64,000 bases of DNA, taken from Syntrophosphaera sp035450685. GTDB taxonomy: Bacteria > Cloacimonadota > Cloacimonadia > Cloacimonadales > Cloacimonadaceae. The stretch covers positions 62,001 through 126,000 of the forward strand of contig DAOTNF010000004.1 of NCBI GenBank assembly GCA_035450685.1, given 5' to 3'. Shown here piece after piece: positions 37,019 through 45,477 of the stretch. The position numbers were made by a program, and so were the translations under genes. Position 1 is the first letter of the stretch. Each line of letters opens with the position of its first letter. Under the pieces are notes generated by a model. The model was not told where the DNA came from, made no database searches, and saw nothing but the letters and a program-made list of their open reading frames with translations.

Positions 37019-37059
37019 GAAGGATTATGCAGCGCGTTGCGGCTGCCTAACGTAATATC

Positions 37060-38109
37060 TTACTTAACGATAACGAATTCGATGCGGCGGTTTTCGGCGC
37101 GGCCTTCTTCAGTATCGTTGGTGGCGATGGGTTGGGAGGAGCCAAAGCCCTGGGTGGTGAGGCGGGCTTCATCGATGCCGTTGCTGGCCAGGAATTTCTT
37201 CACAGACTCGGCGCGACGCAGGGAGAGGTCATCGTTGTATTTATCGGTGCCGACGTTGTCGGTGTGGCCCTGGATGTCGAGTTTGACCTTGGGGCTTTTC
37301 TGCATGGCTTCCACCACTTCTTTGAGGATGTCCTGGGCTTCATCGGTCAGCTTGTCGCTGTCAAATTCAAACTGGACTCCCTTGAGGGAGAAGTCTTCTT
37401 CCATGGTCACATAGTTGCGCAAGATGCGGGTGGGTTTTCTGCGGGCGGAGCTGTCGTCCTTTTTGCCGCCGAAGGTGTAGCCAACGCTCAGGTATGGATT
37501 GAGGAAGCCGTCGTTCATGTCGTCTTCTTCGAGGTTGTCGATCTTGTCGTTGAGTGAGTGCACAAGCTGCAGGCCAAGGTCCATATTCAGGTTCCATTTG
37601 GTCATGAAAGACACGCCCACGCCAAAGGTGGGAAGCATAAATGCCAGGCCGCTTTCGTCAAATTCTGTCTTTTTGCCACCCGCCACCGGCTGGAGGTAAC
37701 CCTCGGAGCTGAAGCTGGCAAGGCCCAGGCCCAGATTGGCGTAGGGGGCGATGCGGGTCAGGGCGCAGTCTTCAAAATTGATGACCGCTTTCTTGGTGGG
37801 ACGGTATTTTACCAGCAGGTCGGCGCCGAACAGGCTGGCTTCGTAGTTGCCGGTTTGATTTTGTTTTTCCACATCGCGCTCGCCGCCCATGCGGGTCATA
37901 TAGGGAGCGATGCCGACGCTCAGATAGTCCTTGAGCCATGCTTCATAGGAAAGGCCGAAATTGCCGTGGGTGTCGTCAGTTCCGTCAAAATCGCTTTTGG
38001 ACATGGTGAGTCCGCCGCGCAGGCTAACGGTGCTTTCAAAGGCGAAAGCAAGCTGTGAGACAGCCATTATAACCAATGCTATCAGAATGATGCGTGTAAT
38101 CTTTGTCAT
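37060..38109 (-). CDS. OmpA-family outer membrane protein
   Basis: 349 aa with a signal peptide ending at LAFA. The N-terminal beta-barrel (to about 215) has alternating strands such as ANLGLGLASF and PYLSVGYTFGG, then a charged linker (KKDDSSARRKP). The C-terminal OmpA domain carries VQFEFDSDKLTDEAQ, then DIQGHTDNVGTDKYNDDLS and RRAESVKKFL, the peptidoglycan-binding signature with the Asp and Arg that hold diaminopimelate. It links the outer membrane to the cell wall. It is a one-gene unit with its own promoter and terminator, which suits an abundant protein. Confidence 0.93.
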   Translation of the reverse strand: MTKITRIILIALVIMAVSQLAFAFESTVSLRGGLTMSKSDFDGTDDTHGNFGLSYEAWLKDYLSVGIAPYMTRMGGERDVEKQNQTGNYEASLFGADLLVKYRPTKKAVINFEDCALTRIAPYANLGLGLASFSSEGYLQPVAGGKKTEFDESGLAFMLPTFGVGVSFMTKWNLNMDLGLQLVHSLNDKIDNLEEDDMNDGFLNPYLSVGYTFGGKKDDSSARRKPTRILRNYVTMEEDFSLKGVQFEFDSDKLTDEAQDILKEVVEAMQKSPKVKLDIQGHTDNVGTDKYNDDLSLRRAESVKKFLASNGIDEARLTTQGFGSSQPIATNDTEEGRAENRRIEFVIVK

Positions 38110-38142
38110 TAAATTTACCTCATATTTTTTGTGGTTCGAGTC

Positions 38143-38170
38143 ATAATATTCCGATGCCAGTTTAAGTCAA
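38143..38170 (-). promoter_or_regulatory. Sigma-70-like promoter of the OmpA-family gene
   Basis: On the minus strand TTGACT (38165-38170), a 16-nt spacer, then TATTAT (38143-38148). GAGGT precedes the start codon at 38109. This is one of the clearest complete promoters in the window. Confidence 0.65.
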
Positions 38171-38406
38171 GGAAATAATTCATCCCTATCAACTAACTGT
38201 GGTGCAAAGGGCAAAGACGCGGGAAAGCCGCATCTGAAGGGATCCTCGCACAGAAATGATACCGTGGACAATCCATAGGGAACAATTCGGTTGGAAAAAA
38301 CTGCGGAGAGCTTCCTCCGCGAGGTCGGATTGTTCTTTTCAATTGACAAGAAATCAGCCGTGTATTTTTCTTGTTTGAAATATATCTTAGGGATAAAGCA
38401 CTATAC

Positions 38407-39231
38407 ATGAGACTGTTTGAAACACATGCCCACCTCGACCTGCCGGATTTTGAACCAGACCGGGAAGCGCTGATCCAGAAATGCTTCGACAGCGGAATCG
38501 AGTATATCATCAACATCGGTTTTAACCGCGAAACCTCGCTTAATTCGCTGGAACTGGCGAAGAAGCATCCCCATATCTTTGCCACGGTGGGATACCATCC
38601 CCACGATGCCACCGATTTCGATGCCGAGTTTGTGAAGCGTCTGGCCAGAGAAAAAAAGGTGCTGGCGATCGGAGAGATCGGTCTGGACTTTTTCCGCAAC
38701 CTGTCGCCTTTTACGGTGCAGCGGGATGTTTTTTACAACCAGGCGATGCTGGCCGTGGATTATGACCTGCCGATTGTGGTGCACAACCGGGACGCTCACC
38801 AGGAGTGCTTCAAGATACTGAAAAGCGTAAACGCCAAAGACGTTGTATTCCACTGCTTTTCCGGCGATATCATCTTTGCCCAGCAGGTGCTGGACGAGGG
38901 CTGGCTGATCTCCTTCACCGCCACGGTCACCTATGCCAACTCCAATCTGAACGACGTGATCCGCATGGTGCCGGCAGACCAGTTCATGCTGGAAACCGAC
39001 TGCCCCTACCTGCCTCCCCAGCATCACCGGGGAGAGCGCAACAGCCCGCTGCATCTGCACAAAGTGGCAGAAAAGCTGGCTGAGGTGCGGGAAACCACGC
39101 CCAACGAGATTGCCGAACAAGCTTTTATCAACGCGCACCGGTTTTTCCGAGTGCCGCCTGATCCGGTGAAACCGCAACATCACAAAGCCGGACACAAAGG
39201 CAAAAGCAAAAAAAGCAAGAAAACTAAATAA
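38407..39231 (+). CDS. TatD-family metal-dependent DNase/hydrolase
   Basis: TIM-barrel hydrolase of the TatD family; relatives are 3'-5' DNases or D-aminoacyl-tRNA deacylase-like enzymes. Metal ligands are visible in ETHAHLDLP (HxH), GEIGLD (Glu), VVHNR (His), HCFSG (His) and LETDCPYLPP (Asp). The core of about 255 aa is standard; an unusual Lys-rich tail (KAGHKGKSKKSKKTK) follows. I chose the ATG at 38407, because the conserved region begins there. It leads the plus-strand operon that runs to the terminator at 50200. Confidence 0.92.
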   Translation: MRLFETHAHLDLPDFEPDREALIQKCFDSGIEYIINIGFNRETSLNSLELAKKHPHIFATVGYHPHDATDFDAEFVKRLAREKKVLAIGEIGLDFFRNLSPFTVQRDVFYNQAMLAVDYDLPIVVHNRDAHQECFKILKSVNAKDVVFHCFSGDIIFAQQVLDEGWLISFTATVTYANSNLNDVIRMVPADQFMLETDCPYLPPQHHRGERNSPLHLHKVAEKLAEVRETTPNEIAEQAFINAHRFFRVPPDPVKPQHHKAGHKGKSKKSKKTK

Positions 39232-39248
39232 ATCCAAAGAGATAGATA

Positions 39249-40451
39249 ATGAATAAACTACTGATCCTGAGCTTTGCGCTCTGTCTGGCCGCGGGCTGGT
39301 TGTGGGCGGGCAACTCCATCTTTTCCTATGATGGCTTTCCAGTGCAGTATTACGGCACGGATATCTACAGCCTGGGCATGGGGGACACCGGCGCCAGCGA
39401 CATCTTCCGCATCAACGCGGGTTACGGCAACCCCGCCATGAGCAGCCTTGGCAACCGGACTCTGTTTTCCACCGGCATCCTGGCCGGCTATAACCGGTAC
39501 CGTTCCAGGGACGGGGGAGGCGATTACAGCTATCTGGACAACTCGCTGGACTTCCCCTATTTCAGCCTGAGCGTTCCCGTCAAAAGCCACCGCGTGGGCT
39601 TCCAGTTCCATTCCCAAGCCTCCGGGGTGGTGGAAAACCAGCGAGAGTTCAACGGCTCGCTGGAAAAGCAAAGCATGGACAGATACCTGTTCCGGGGCGA
39701 TCTGATCTACAGTTACGCCTGGCCGGGATTTCAGGCGGGAGTGAGCGGCAACTACTATTTCGGGCACGAGACGCGCACTTTGTCACGCACGGACGCGGAC
39801 GTGTATTTTAACACCAGGGAAGAGCTTTCCAGGGGATACAGCAATCCCAGCCTGACCGCCGGCGTGCTCAAGTATTTTGACAACTACTCCTTTGGCGCGT
39901 ACTATGGCTTGCGCGCCACCCTCAAAGGCGATGAGACCCGCACCTCCATCCACGAGGAGGAGCAAAGCGACTGCGAATACAAGCTTCCCGACAGGCTCGG
40001 CTTGAGCGGAACCGCGCGTTTGAGCAAGGAGATCAAGGTAGCCAGCGACCTTAACTATGAGCTGTGGAGCCAGATCAATGAGGAGGATTACCGGGACGGC
40101 TGGAAACTGGGGCTGGGCCTGGCTTACGAACCGCGTCCCGACAAGGATAAAAAGGTGTTTTTGAGGCTGCCCCTGCGGGCTGGGGTTGCCTACCGCCAGT
40201 TGCCTTTCCGCTCCGGCGGAGAGTATCTGGACGAGCTGACGTTGAGCGGAGGCATGTCCGTGAAATTCAAGGACGGGCAAAACAGGATCGACATCGGTTT
40301 TCAGTATCTGCAAAGAGGATCGCTGGATCAGAACGGGCTTTCCGACAATAGCTTCATGCTGATGTTTGGCTTTACCGGATCCGACCTTCTGAACAAAGCT
40401 GCCAACCGCAGCGCCCCCAGAGAGATACCTGTGAAGGAGGACGCTGAATAG
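39249..40451 (+). CDS. PorV-like outer membrane beta-barrel protein
   Basis: 400 aa. A signal peptide ends at LWAG, and the N-terminal region YSLGMGDTGASDIFRINAG with NPAMSSLG resembles the opening of PorV/UPF0164-type barrels. Amphipathic strands follow throughout (for example LIYSYAWPGFQAGVSGNYY). A short polar tail follows the last strand (FMLMFGFTGSD). PorV is the shuttle protein of type IX secretion in Bacteroidota, and a sorting-domain protein lies at 33530, but orthology is not shown. Its last codon overlaps the recJ-like gene region. Confidence 0.72.
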   Translation: MNKLLILSFALCLAAGWLWAGNSIFSYDGFPVQYYGTDIYSLGMGDTGASDIFRINAGYGNPAMSSLGNRTLFSTGILAGYNRYRSRDGGGDYSYLDNSLDFPYFSLSVPVKSHRVGFQFHSQASGVVENQREFNGSLEKQSMDRYLFRGDLIYSYAWPGFQAGVSGNYYFGHETRTLSRTDADVYFNTREELSRGYSNPSLTAGVLKYFDNYSFGAYYGLRATLKGDETRTSIHEEEQSDCEYKLPDRLGLSGTARLSKEIKVASDLNYELWSQINEEDYRDGWKLGLGLAYEPRPDKDKKVFLRLPLRAGVAYRQLPFRSGGEYLDELTLSGGMSVKFKDGQNRIDIGFQYLQRGSLDQNGLSDNSFMLMFGFTGSDLLNKAANRSAPREIPVKEDAE

Positions 40452-40453
40452 TG

Positions 40454-42016
40454 ATGGGATCACAAGCAAACCCGGAAGGTAAACGAATTCTGCGCGCGGT
40501 GGCTGCCAGAAGAGGACTTCTGGAAGCAGACCTGCGCGCTACAGTGGAAGACCTGCCCGATGAAGCGCTGCTTGCCAATATCGACCTGGTTTCCGACCGC
40601 ATCCGTAAAGCGCTCTATTCCAATGAACCGCTGGTGATCTTCGGGCATGACGATCCGGATGGCATCACCAGCACCTACATCCTCTACCAGTTTTTAAACT
40701 CCTGCGGCTATCAGAGGCACAACTACTTTATCCCCAACCGCAACCTGGAACCGCACGGCATTCAGCAGGGCTTCATCGACTATGTGCGTGATGGGGGCTA
40801 CACGCTGGCGATCGCCGTTGACAACGGCATTTCCAGCTATCAGGGGGTGGAAGCCCTCAGCAGGCTTGGCTGTGACACGATCATCGTGGATCACCACCTG
40901 ATCCAGCCGGAACAGCTTCCCAAGGCCTATGGCATCGTCAATCCCCAACTGCCTGACTGCCAGTATCCCTTCAAAGCTTTGGCGGGAGTGGGGGTTGTGC
41001 TGATGCTTACCCGCTATCTGGGCAGGCTGCTCGAACATCCCGTGCCGGAATCCGCTTTCTTCTGGACGGCGGTTGGCTCCATCGCGGACAAGGTGCCTAT
41101 GATTGGACTGAACAGGGTAATCGTGCGCCATGTGTTTGAAAGATGGAACGATATACATGACCAAAGCGTGGATTTTTTGCTGCGCAACTTCAACCGCATC
41201 GACAGCTATACGGACATCTTCAACTTTATGCAGTCGGCATCCAGGCTGATCGCCAATGGCAGGGAAGAACGGGGACAACACACCGCGATGCGCTTTTTGT
41301 TGCAGATGGGCGATGCCAAAGCCGAGCTGTTTGAAGATATGGAAGCCCAGAAAAAACAATGGGAAAGCGAACTGAACAAGGTCTTCAGGTTTTTGGATAC
41401 CATCACCGTGGATTATGAGGGCAACGGATTCATCTATTTTGATGACGAGGGAGTGATCCCCTACAGCCTGCTCGGCACGGCGGCAACCTATATTCAGAAC
41501 AAACTGGGAACACCCACCATTATCCTGGCGCCCCACAACGGACATATCGTCTGTGAAGGGCGCTGCTCCGATGGTTTCAACATGGTGGAGGCCTTCCGCC
41601 ATTGCCGGGATTTGCTGATCCAGTATGGCGGGCACGTCAAGGCGGCAGGTTTCTCGCTGGATAAGGAGAATTACGATGCCTTCCTGGAGTGCTACAACGA
41701 ATACCTCAAGTCCGAACTGGATCAAGATCATGCCAAGCGGGAAATTGAAGTGGACGCCAAAGCGGATTTGGCAGACCTCAGCGTGGAAGCCTGGCGGGAG
41801 CTTGAACTGTTGCTCCCCTTCGGCCAGCAGAATCCCGAGCCTGTCATCCTGATCCGCAACGTTAGTGTCGATGATCTGCAAAAGCGCTTCAATATCGAAA
41901 ACTGCGGAAGCAATCTGCGCAGCGGGGAGCAAGGCGAGGCGATCGTTTCCTGGAAAGGGCCCCAGACAGTGCGCTTGCTGGAGTTTCGCAAAAGGAAAGA
42001 GCATAAATCAAGGTAG
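40454..42016 (+). CDS. recJ: RecJ-like DHH-family phosphoesterase (single-strand exonuclease)
   Basis: About 520 aa with the DHH domain signatures GHDDPDGITS, then AVDNGISS and VDHH, and an SIADKVPM motif, followed by the DHHA1 domain with QYGGHVKAAGFSL. RecJ degrades single-stranded DNA 5'-3' in recombination and mismatch repair. The C-terminal OB-like region is short compared with E. coli RecJ (577 aa). Either GTG at 40451 or ATG at 40454 could start it; AAGGAGG lies 10 and 13 nt before them. I give the ATG. Confidence 0.85.
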   Translation: MGSQANPEGKRILRAVAARRGLLEADLRATVEDLPDEALLANIDLVSDRIRKALYSNEPLVIFGHDDPDGITSTYILYQFLNSCGYQRHNYFIPNRNLEPHGIQQGFIDYVRDGGYTLAIAVDNGISSYQGVEALSRLGCDTIIVDHHLIQPEQLPKAYGIVNPQLPDCQYPFKALAGVGVVLMLTRYLGRLLEHPVPESAFFWTAVGSIADKVPMIGLNRVIVRHVFERWNDIHDQSVDFLLRNFNRIDSYTDIFNFMQSASRLIANGREERGQHTAMRFLLQMGDAKAELFEDMEAQKKQWESELNKVFRFLDTITVDYEGNGFIYFDDEGVIPYSLLGTAATYIQNKLGTPTIILAPHNGHIVCEGRCSDGFNMVEAFRHCRDLLIQYGGHVKAAGFSLDKENYDAFLECYNEYLKSELDQDHAKREIEVDAKADLADLSVEAWRELELLLPFGQQNPEPVILIRNVSVDDLQKRFNIENCGSNLRSGEQGEAIVSWKGPQTVRLLEFRKRKEHKSR

Positions 42017-42024
42017 CCAGGCCC

Positions 42025-42615
42025 ATGATCCACGTGAAAGAAACCCTGCGTAAAAGCATCCACATCGGATCGTTGTCGATCCCGCTTTTCTATCGGTATG
42101 TGCTGGGTTTCGAGCAGCGCGACTGGATGTCCTATCTGTTGCTGGCGGCGTTCATGGTTAGCATGGTCATAGAGTTCCAGCGCTTCTGGCAGAAAAGCTT
42201 CCGCAAGACTTTCTGGAAGATATTCGGCATCGTGCTGCGCAAGCATGAGGTGCGCGATTTCACCGGAGCCACTTATCTGCTTTTTTCGGCAATGATCTGC
42301 GTTACGTTCTTCGAGCCGGAAGTGGCTTTCTTTGCCATGTCTTTCCTTTCGATCGGTGATACCTTTGCCGCTTTGGTGGGAATAAACCTGGGCAAGCGCA
42401 AGTTTCGCGGCGGCAATAAGTCACTGGAAGGCAGCCTGGCCTGTTTCCTGAGCTGCTTCATCTATGCCCTTGCCTTCAAGCTCAATCCCATAACGGCTTT
42501 CACCGGCGCTCTGGCTGCTACGGCGTCCGAGGTGGCCAACCTGCCCATAGACGACAATCTGGAAATGCCGCTGGCGTCTGCCCTGGTCATGTCAATCACC
42601 AGGATATTTGTTTGA
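42025..42615 (+). CDS. Dolichol/polyprenol-kinase-like integral membrane protein
   Basis: 196 aa with about five to six membrane helices. The motif IGDTFAALVGINLGKRKF followed by NKSLEGSLACFLSC corresponds to the CTP-binding region of the SEC59/DGK1/VTE5 group, which phosphorylate polyprenols, diacylglycerol or phytol with CTP; the group is related to CDP-diacylglycerol synthase. The short length fits the bacterial members. It lies 9 nt after recJ-like and 13 nt before a polyprenyl-phosphate glycosyltransferase, which supports a lipid-carrier substrate. Confidence 0.78.
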   Translation: MIHVKETLRKSIHIGSLSIPLFYRYVLGFEQRDWMSYLLLAAFMVSMVIEFQRFWQKSFRKTFWKIFGIVLRKHEVRDFTGATYLLFSAMICVTFFEPEVAFFAMSFLSIGDTFAALVGINLGKRKFRGGNKSLEGSLACFLSCFIYALAFKLNPITAFTGALAATASEVANLPIDDNLEMPLASALVMSITRIFV

Positions 42616-42628
42616 GTAAGGTAGTTTT

Positions 42629-43576
42629 ATGTTGCTTTCCTATGTGATCCCCACCCTCAACGAACAGGATTCTCTGCGGCAACTGGTGGCGGAAATAGTT
42701 GCCAACAGCCATCCCCACGCATATGAGATCATCTTCATCGATGACGGCAGCAAGGATGCGAGCTTTGACGTGATGTCCGAACTGGCAGAGGCTGATGCCA
42801 ATATCCGGGTGGTCAAGTTTCGCCGCAACTTTGGCAAGGCGGCGGCTCTGCAGTGCGGGTTCCAGCTTGCCCAGGGAGATGTGGTCTTTACCCTGGATGC
42901 CGATCTGCAGGACAATCCCCAAGAGATTCCCCATTTTCTGGCTAAGCTCGATGAAGGCTGGGATCTGGTGACCGGATGGAAGCGCAAGCGCCTGGATCCC
43001 CTGCACAAGGTGATACCTTCAAAGCTGTTCAACTTTGTCACCGCCCGCGCTTTCGGCCTCAAACTGCGTGATTACAACTGCGGGTTCAAAGCGTACCGCC
43101 GTGAGGTGGTCAAGGAATTGAGGATGTATGGCGAAATGCACCGCTACATCCCCGCGCTGGCACATTCTCTGGGTTACCGGATCACCGAGATTCCGGTGGA
43201 ACACAGGCGGCGCGAATTTGGCAAGTCCAAGTATGGGTTCGAGAGATATCTGCGTGGGTTCTTCGACCTGCTCACGGTGAAGATGGTGACCCAATATGTC
43301 AAAAGCCCGCTTTATCTCTTTGGCCGCATTGGCTTGATCTCCACGCTGTTGGGAACCGCCATCACGATCTATCTCACTGTCCTCAAACTCTTTTTTGGAC
43401 AGCCGCTTTACAACCGGCCCCTGCTCTTTCTGGGCATTATGCTCATCCTGGGCGGATTGCAGTTCATCTCTCTGGGGCTGATTTCGGAGCTGATCATCAA
43501 CCGGGTGGTTCCTGAACAGGGTCTGCCTGTTTCGATAGAGAAGACGATCAATCTCCCCGCACCGGAGGCCAAATAG
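42629..43576 (+). CDS. GT2 polyprenyl-phosphate glycosyltransferase (DPM/GtrB type)
   Basis: Transfers a sugar from a nucleotide donor to a polyprenyl phosphate at the inner membrane. The GT-A domain shows YVIPTLNEQDSL, FIDDGSKDAS and TLDADLQDNPQEI (the metal-binding DxD), then DYNCGFKAY and RRREFGKSKYG. Two C-terminal membrane helices (about 230-290) are typical of GtrB-like enzymes. Length is 315 aa. The adjacent polyprenol-kinase-like gene suggests they share a lipid carrier. Confidence 0.9.
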   Translation: MLLSYVIPTLNEQDSLRQLVAEIVANSHPHAYEIIFIDDGSKDASFDVMSELAEADANIRVVKFRRNFGKAAALQCGFQLAQGDVVFTLDADLQDNPQEIPHFLAKLDEGWDLVTGWKRKRLDPLHKVIPSKLFNFVTARAFGLKLRDYNCGFKAYRREVVKELRMYGEMHRYIPALAHSLGYRITEIPVEHRRREFGKSKYGFERYLRGFFDLLTVKMVTQYVKSPLYLFGRIGLISTLLGTAITIYLTVLKLFFGQPLYNRPLLFLGIMLILGGLQFISLGLISELIINRVVPEQGLPVSIEKTINLPAPEAK

Positions 43577-43577
43577 A

Positions 43578-44795
43578 GTGAATCAGGTGGAGCGCTTTTT
43601 CCTGCAACGCTATGTGCAAGAACCCAAGCGCAATCTCCTGCGCTTCAGCTTTGTGTTCATGGTCTTGGGGATTGTGCTTTCCGTGGGCATCCTCACAGCC
43701 GCCCTCAACCTCTTTGAAGGCTATGAGCGAGCCCTGAAATCCGCTTTGCTGGATTCATTTCCCCATATCAGCATACAGGCGGTGTACTCTCAGCACCTGG
43801 ATCCCCAAAGCTGCGAAACAGCCAGGCAGGCTCTCGCGGAACGGGCGGAGATATCATTGCTCACACCCAAACTCACTTTCAACCTGATGGCCTATAGCGG
43901 AAACAAGGTCAGGGGCGGGCTGGTGAATGCCTATGCCTGGAAACGGGGGGGACGCGTCAACTATGCCAAATATGTTAAAAAAGGCAAGGCCCTCGCAGGT
44001 CAGGGAGAAGTGGTCGTGGGCAGCTATCTGGCCAGGGAACTGGGACTGGCTCTGGGCGACACCCTGCATCTGGTCTATCCCAGGATGGATCAGATCAGCC
44101 CCCTGGGACTGTATCCCAACGATCATCCCATGAAAATTACAGGCATCTATGACTCTGGCTTTTACGAATACGACCGCTCCCTGATCATCTGCAATCTGAA
44201 CGATGCGCGAGAGATCATCAGCCTGCCCGAGGGTTTCAGCAGCCTGGAGATCAAGCTCAAACCTGAATACCTCGATGGGGTGGAAGACTTGGCTTATGAC
44301 TTTGGCAAGTTGTTGGGACGGGATATGAGCGCCACAGGAGTGGCCAACACCCAGTTGCTGCGCATAGTAAAAATGCAGAAGTGGCTTATCTTTATCATCT
44401 TCAGCTTTCTGCTGCTGATCGCAGGAATCAATGTAATCAGCGCGGTAAGCACACTGATCTATGACAAAAAGAACGAGATCGCTGTGCTCAAGACCCTGGG
44501 CGCCGGCTCAGGCACCATCAAGCGGCTGCTCTATTACCAGGTGGCCTTTGTCTGCCTGGCATCCATCCTTGCCGGGCAACTCTTTGGCTACATCCTTTCC
44601 TGGCTGGTGGTGCATCAGCGCTTCTATCAGCTCAAGGGAGAAGTTTACTTTATCAACCGCCTCGAGCTCTACGTTTCACCGCTGAACCAGCTGGTGATCT
44701 TTCTGGTAGCCGCCGTTGTCGCCATTCTGTGCATCAGAATCCCCCTGCGCAGGATAGACCGCATGTTCATCATCGATCTTCTGCGAAATCCCTAA
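43578..44795 (+). CDS. LolC/LolE-family ABC transporter permease
   Basis: 405 aa with four membrane segments in the LolC/E pattern: one at about 23-47, a large periplasmic MacB-like domain, then three at the C-terminus (about 270-295, 315-340, 370-395). VSTLIYDKKNEIAVLKTLGA is the coupling motif. With the ATPase encoded next it would extract lipoproteins from the inner membrane, such as the BamD seen here. Only one permease gene is present, so it may form a homodimer. The start is GTG, preceded by CGGAGG and 1 nt after the previous stop. Confidence 0.88.
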   Translation: MNQVERFFLQRYVQEPKRNLLRFSFVFMVLGIVLSVGILTAALNLFEGYERALKSALLDSFPHISIQAVYSQHLDPQSCETARQALAERAEISLLTPKLTFNLMAYSGNKVRGGLVNAYAWKRGGRVNYAKYVKKGKALAGQGEVVVGSYLARELGLALGDTLHLVYPRMDQISPLGLYPNDHPMKITGIYDSGFYEYDRSLIICNLNDAREIISLPEGFSSLEIKLKPEYLDGVEDLAYDFGKLLGRDMSATGVANTQLLRIVKMQKWLIFIIFSFLLLIAGINVISAVSTLIYDKKNEIAVLKTLGAGSGTIKRLLYYQVAFVCLASILAGQLFGYILSWLVVHQRFYQLKGEVYFINRLELYVSPLNQLVIFLVAAVVAILCIRIPLRRIDRMFIIDLLRNP

Positions 44796-44807
44796 GGAGG
44801 AAGCAAA

Positions 44808-45473
44808 TTGATCTGCCTGGCTGGAAAATCGCTGCACAAGACCTACTCTGACCGGGGTCAACTCATAGAAGTCCTGAGAGATACAAACTTTGAGGTGGAA
44901 TGCGGAGAACTTGTCTGCATCACCGGAAAATCTGGCTGCGGAAAGAGCACGCTCTTGCATATTCTGGGGCTTTTGGATGATCCCGACAGTGGCAAAGTGC
45001 TGATCGGCGGTGAAGAGGTGTCTTCCAAAATGGCCAAAGCCAACCAGATCCGCAACCGGGATATCGGCTTCGTGTTTCAGTTTCACTATCTGATGGAGGA
45101 TCTTAACTCCAGAGAAAACGTTGCCCTGCCGATGCTGATTGCCGGTTCGAACAAGCACAGCGCTTTCCAGCGGGCGGATGAACTGCTGGCTTTGCTTGAT
45201 TTGGAGCAGCGGGTGAACCACTATCCGAATATGCTCAGCGGAGGCGAACAGCAAAGGCTGGCGCTGGCGCGAGCCCTGATCAACAAACCCAAAATAGTAT
45301 TGGCGGATGAGCCCACGGGAAATCTGGACCCACAGCACAGCATGGAAATCTGGAACCTTTTTGAGAAGCTGAACCGGGAACTGGGGCAGACCTTTGTGAT
45401 CGTGACCCACGACGCGGAGCTGGCTGGACGCAGCAAGAAAAGATATGAACTGAGAGACGGGATACTGTTCTGA
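44808..45473 (+). CDS. lolD: LolD-like ABC transporter ATP-binding protein
   Basis: 221-aa ATPase of the LolD/MacB class. Walker A GKSGCGKST, Q-loop FQFHYLM, signature LSGGEQQRLALARAL, Walker B IVLADEPTGNLD and H-loop VTHD are all intact. A perfect AAGGAGG lies 7 nt before a TTG, which is the best-placed start. It follows its permease by 12 nt and precedes the TamB-like gene by 4 nt. Confidence 0.93.
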   Translation: MICLAGKSLHKTYSDRGQLIEVLRDTNFEVECGELVCITGKSGCGKSTLLHILGLLDDPDSGKVLIGGEEVSSKMAKANQIRNRDIGFVFQFHYLMEDLNSRENVALPMLIAGSNKHSAFQRADELLALLDLEQRVNHYPNMLSGGEQQRLALARALINKPKIVLADEPTGNLDPQHSMEIWNLFEKLNRELGQTFVIVTHDAELAGRSKKRYELRDGILF

Positions 45474-45477
45474 GACC

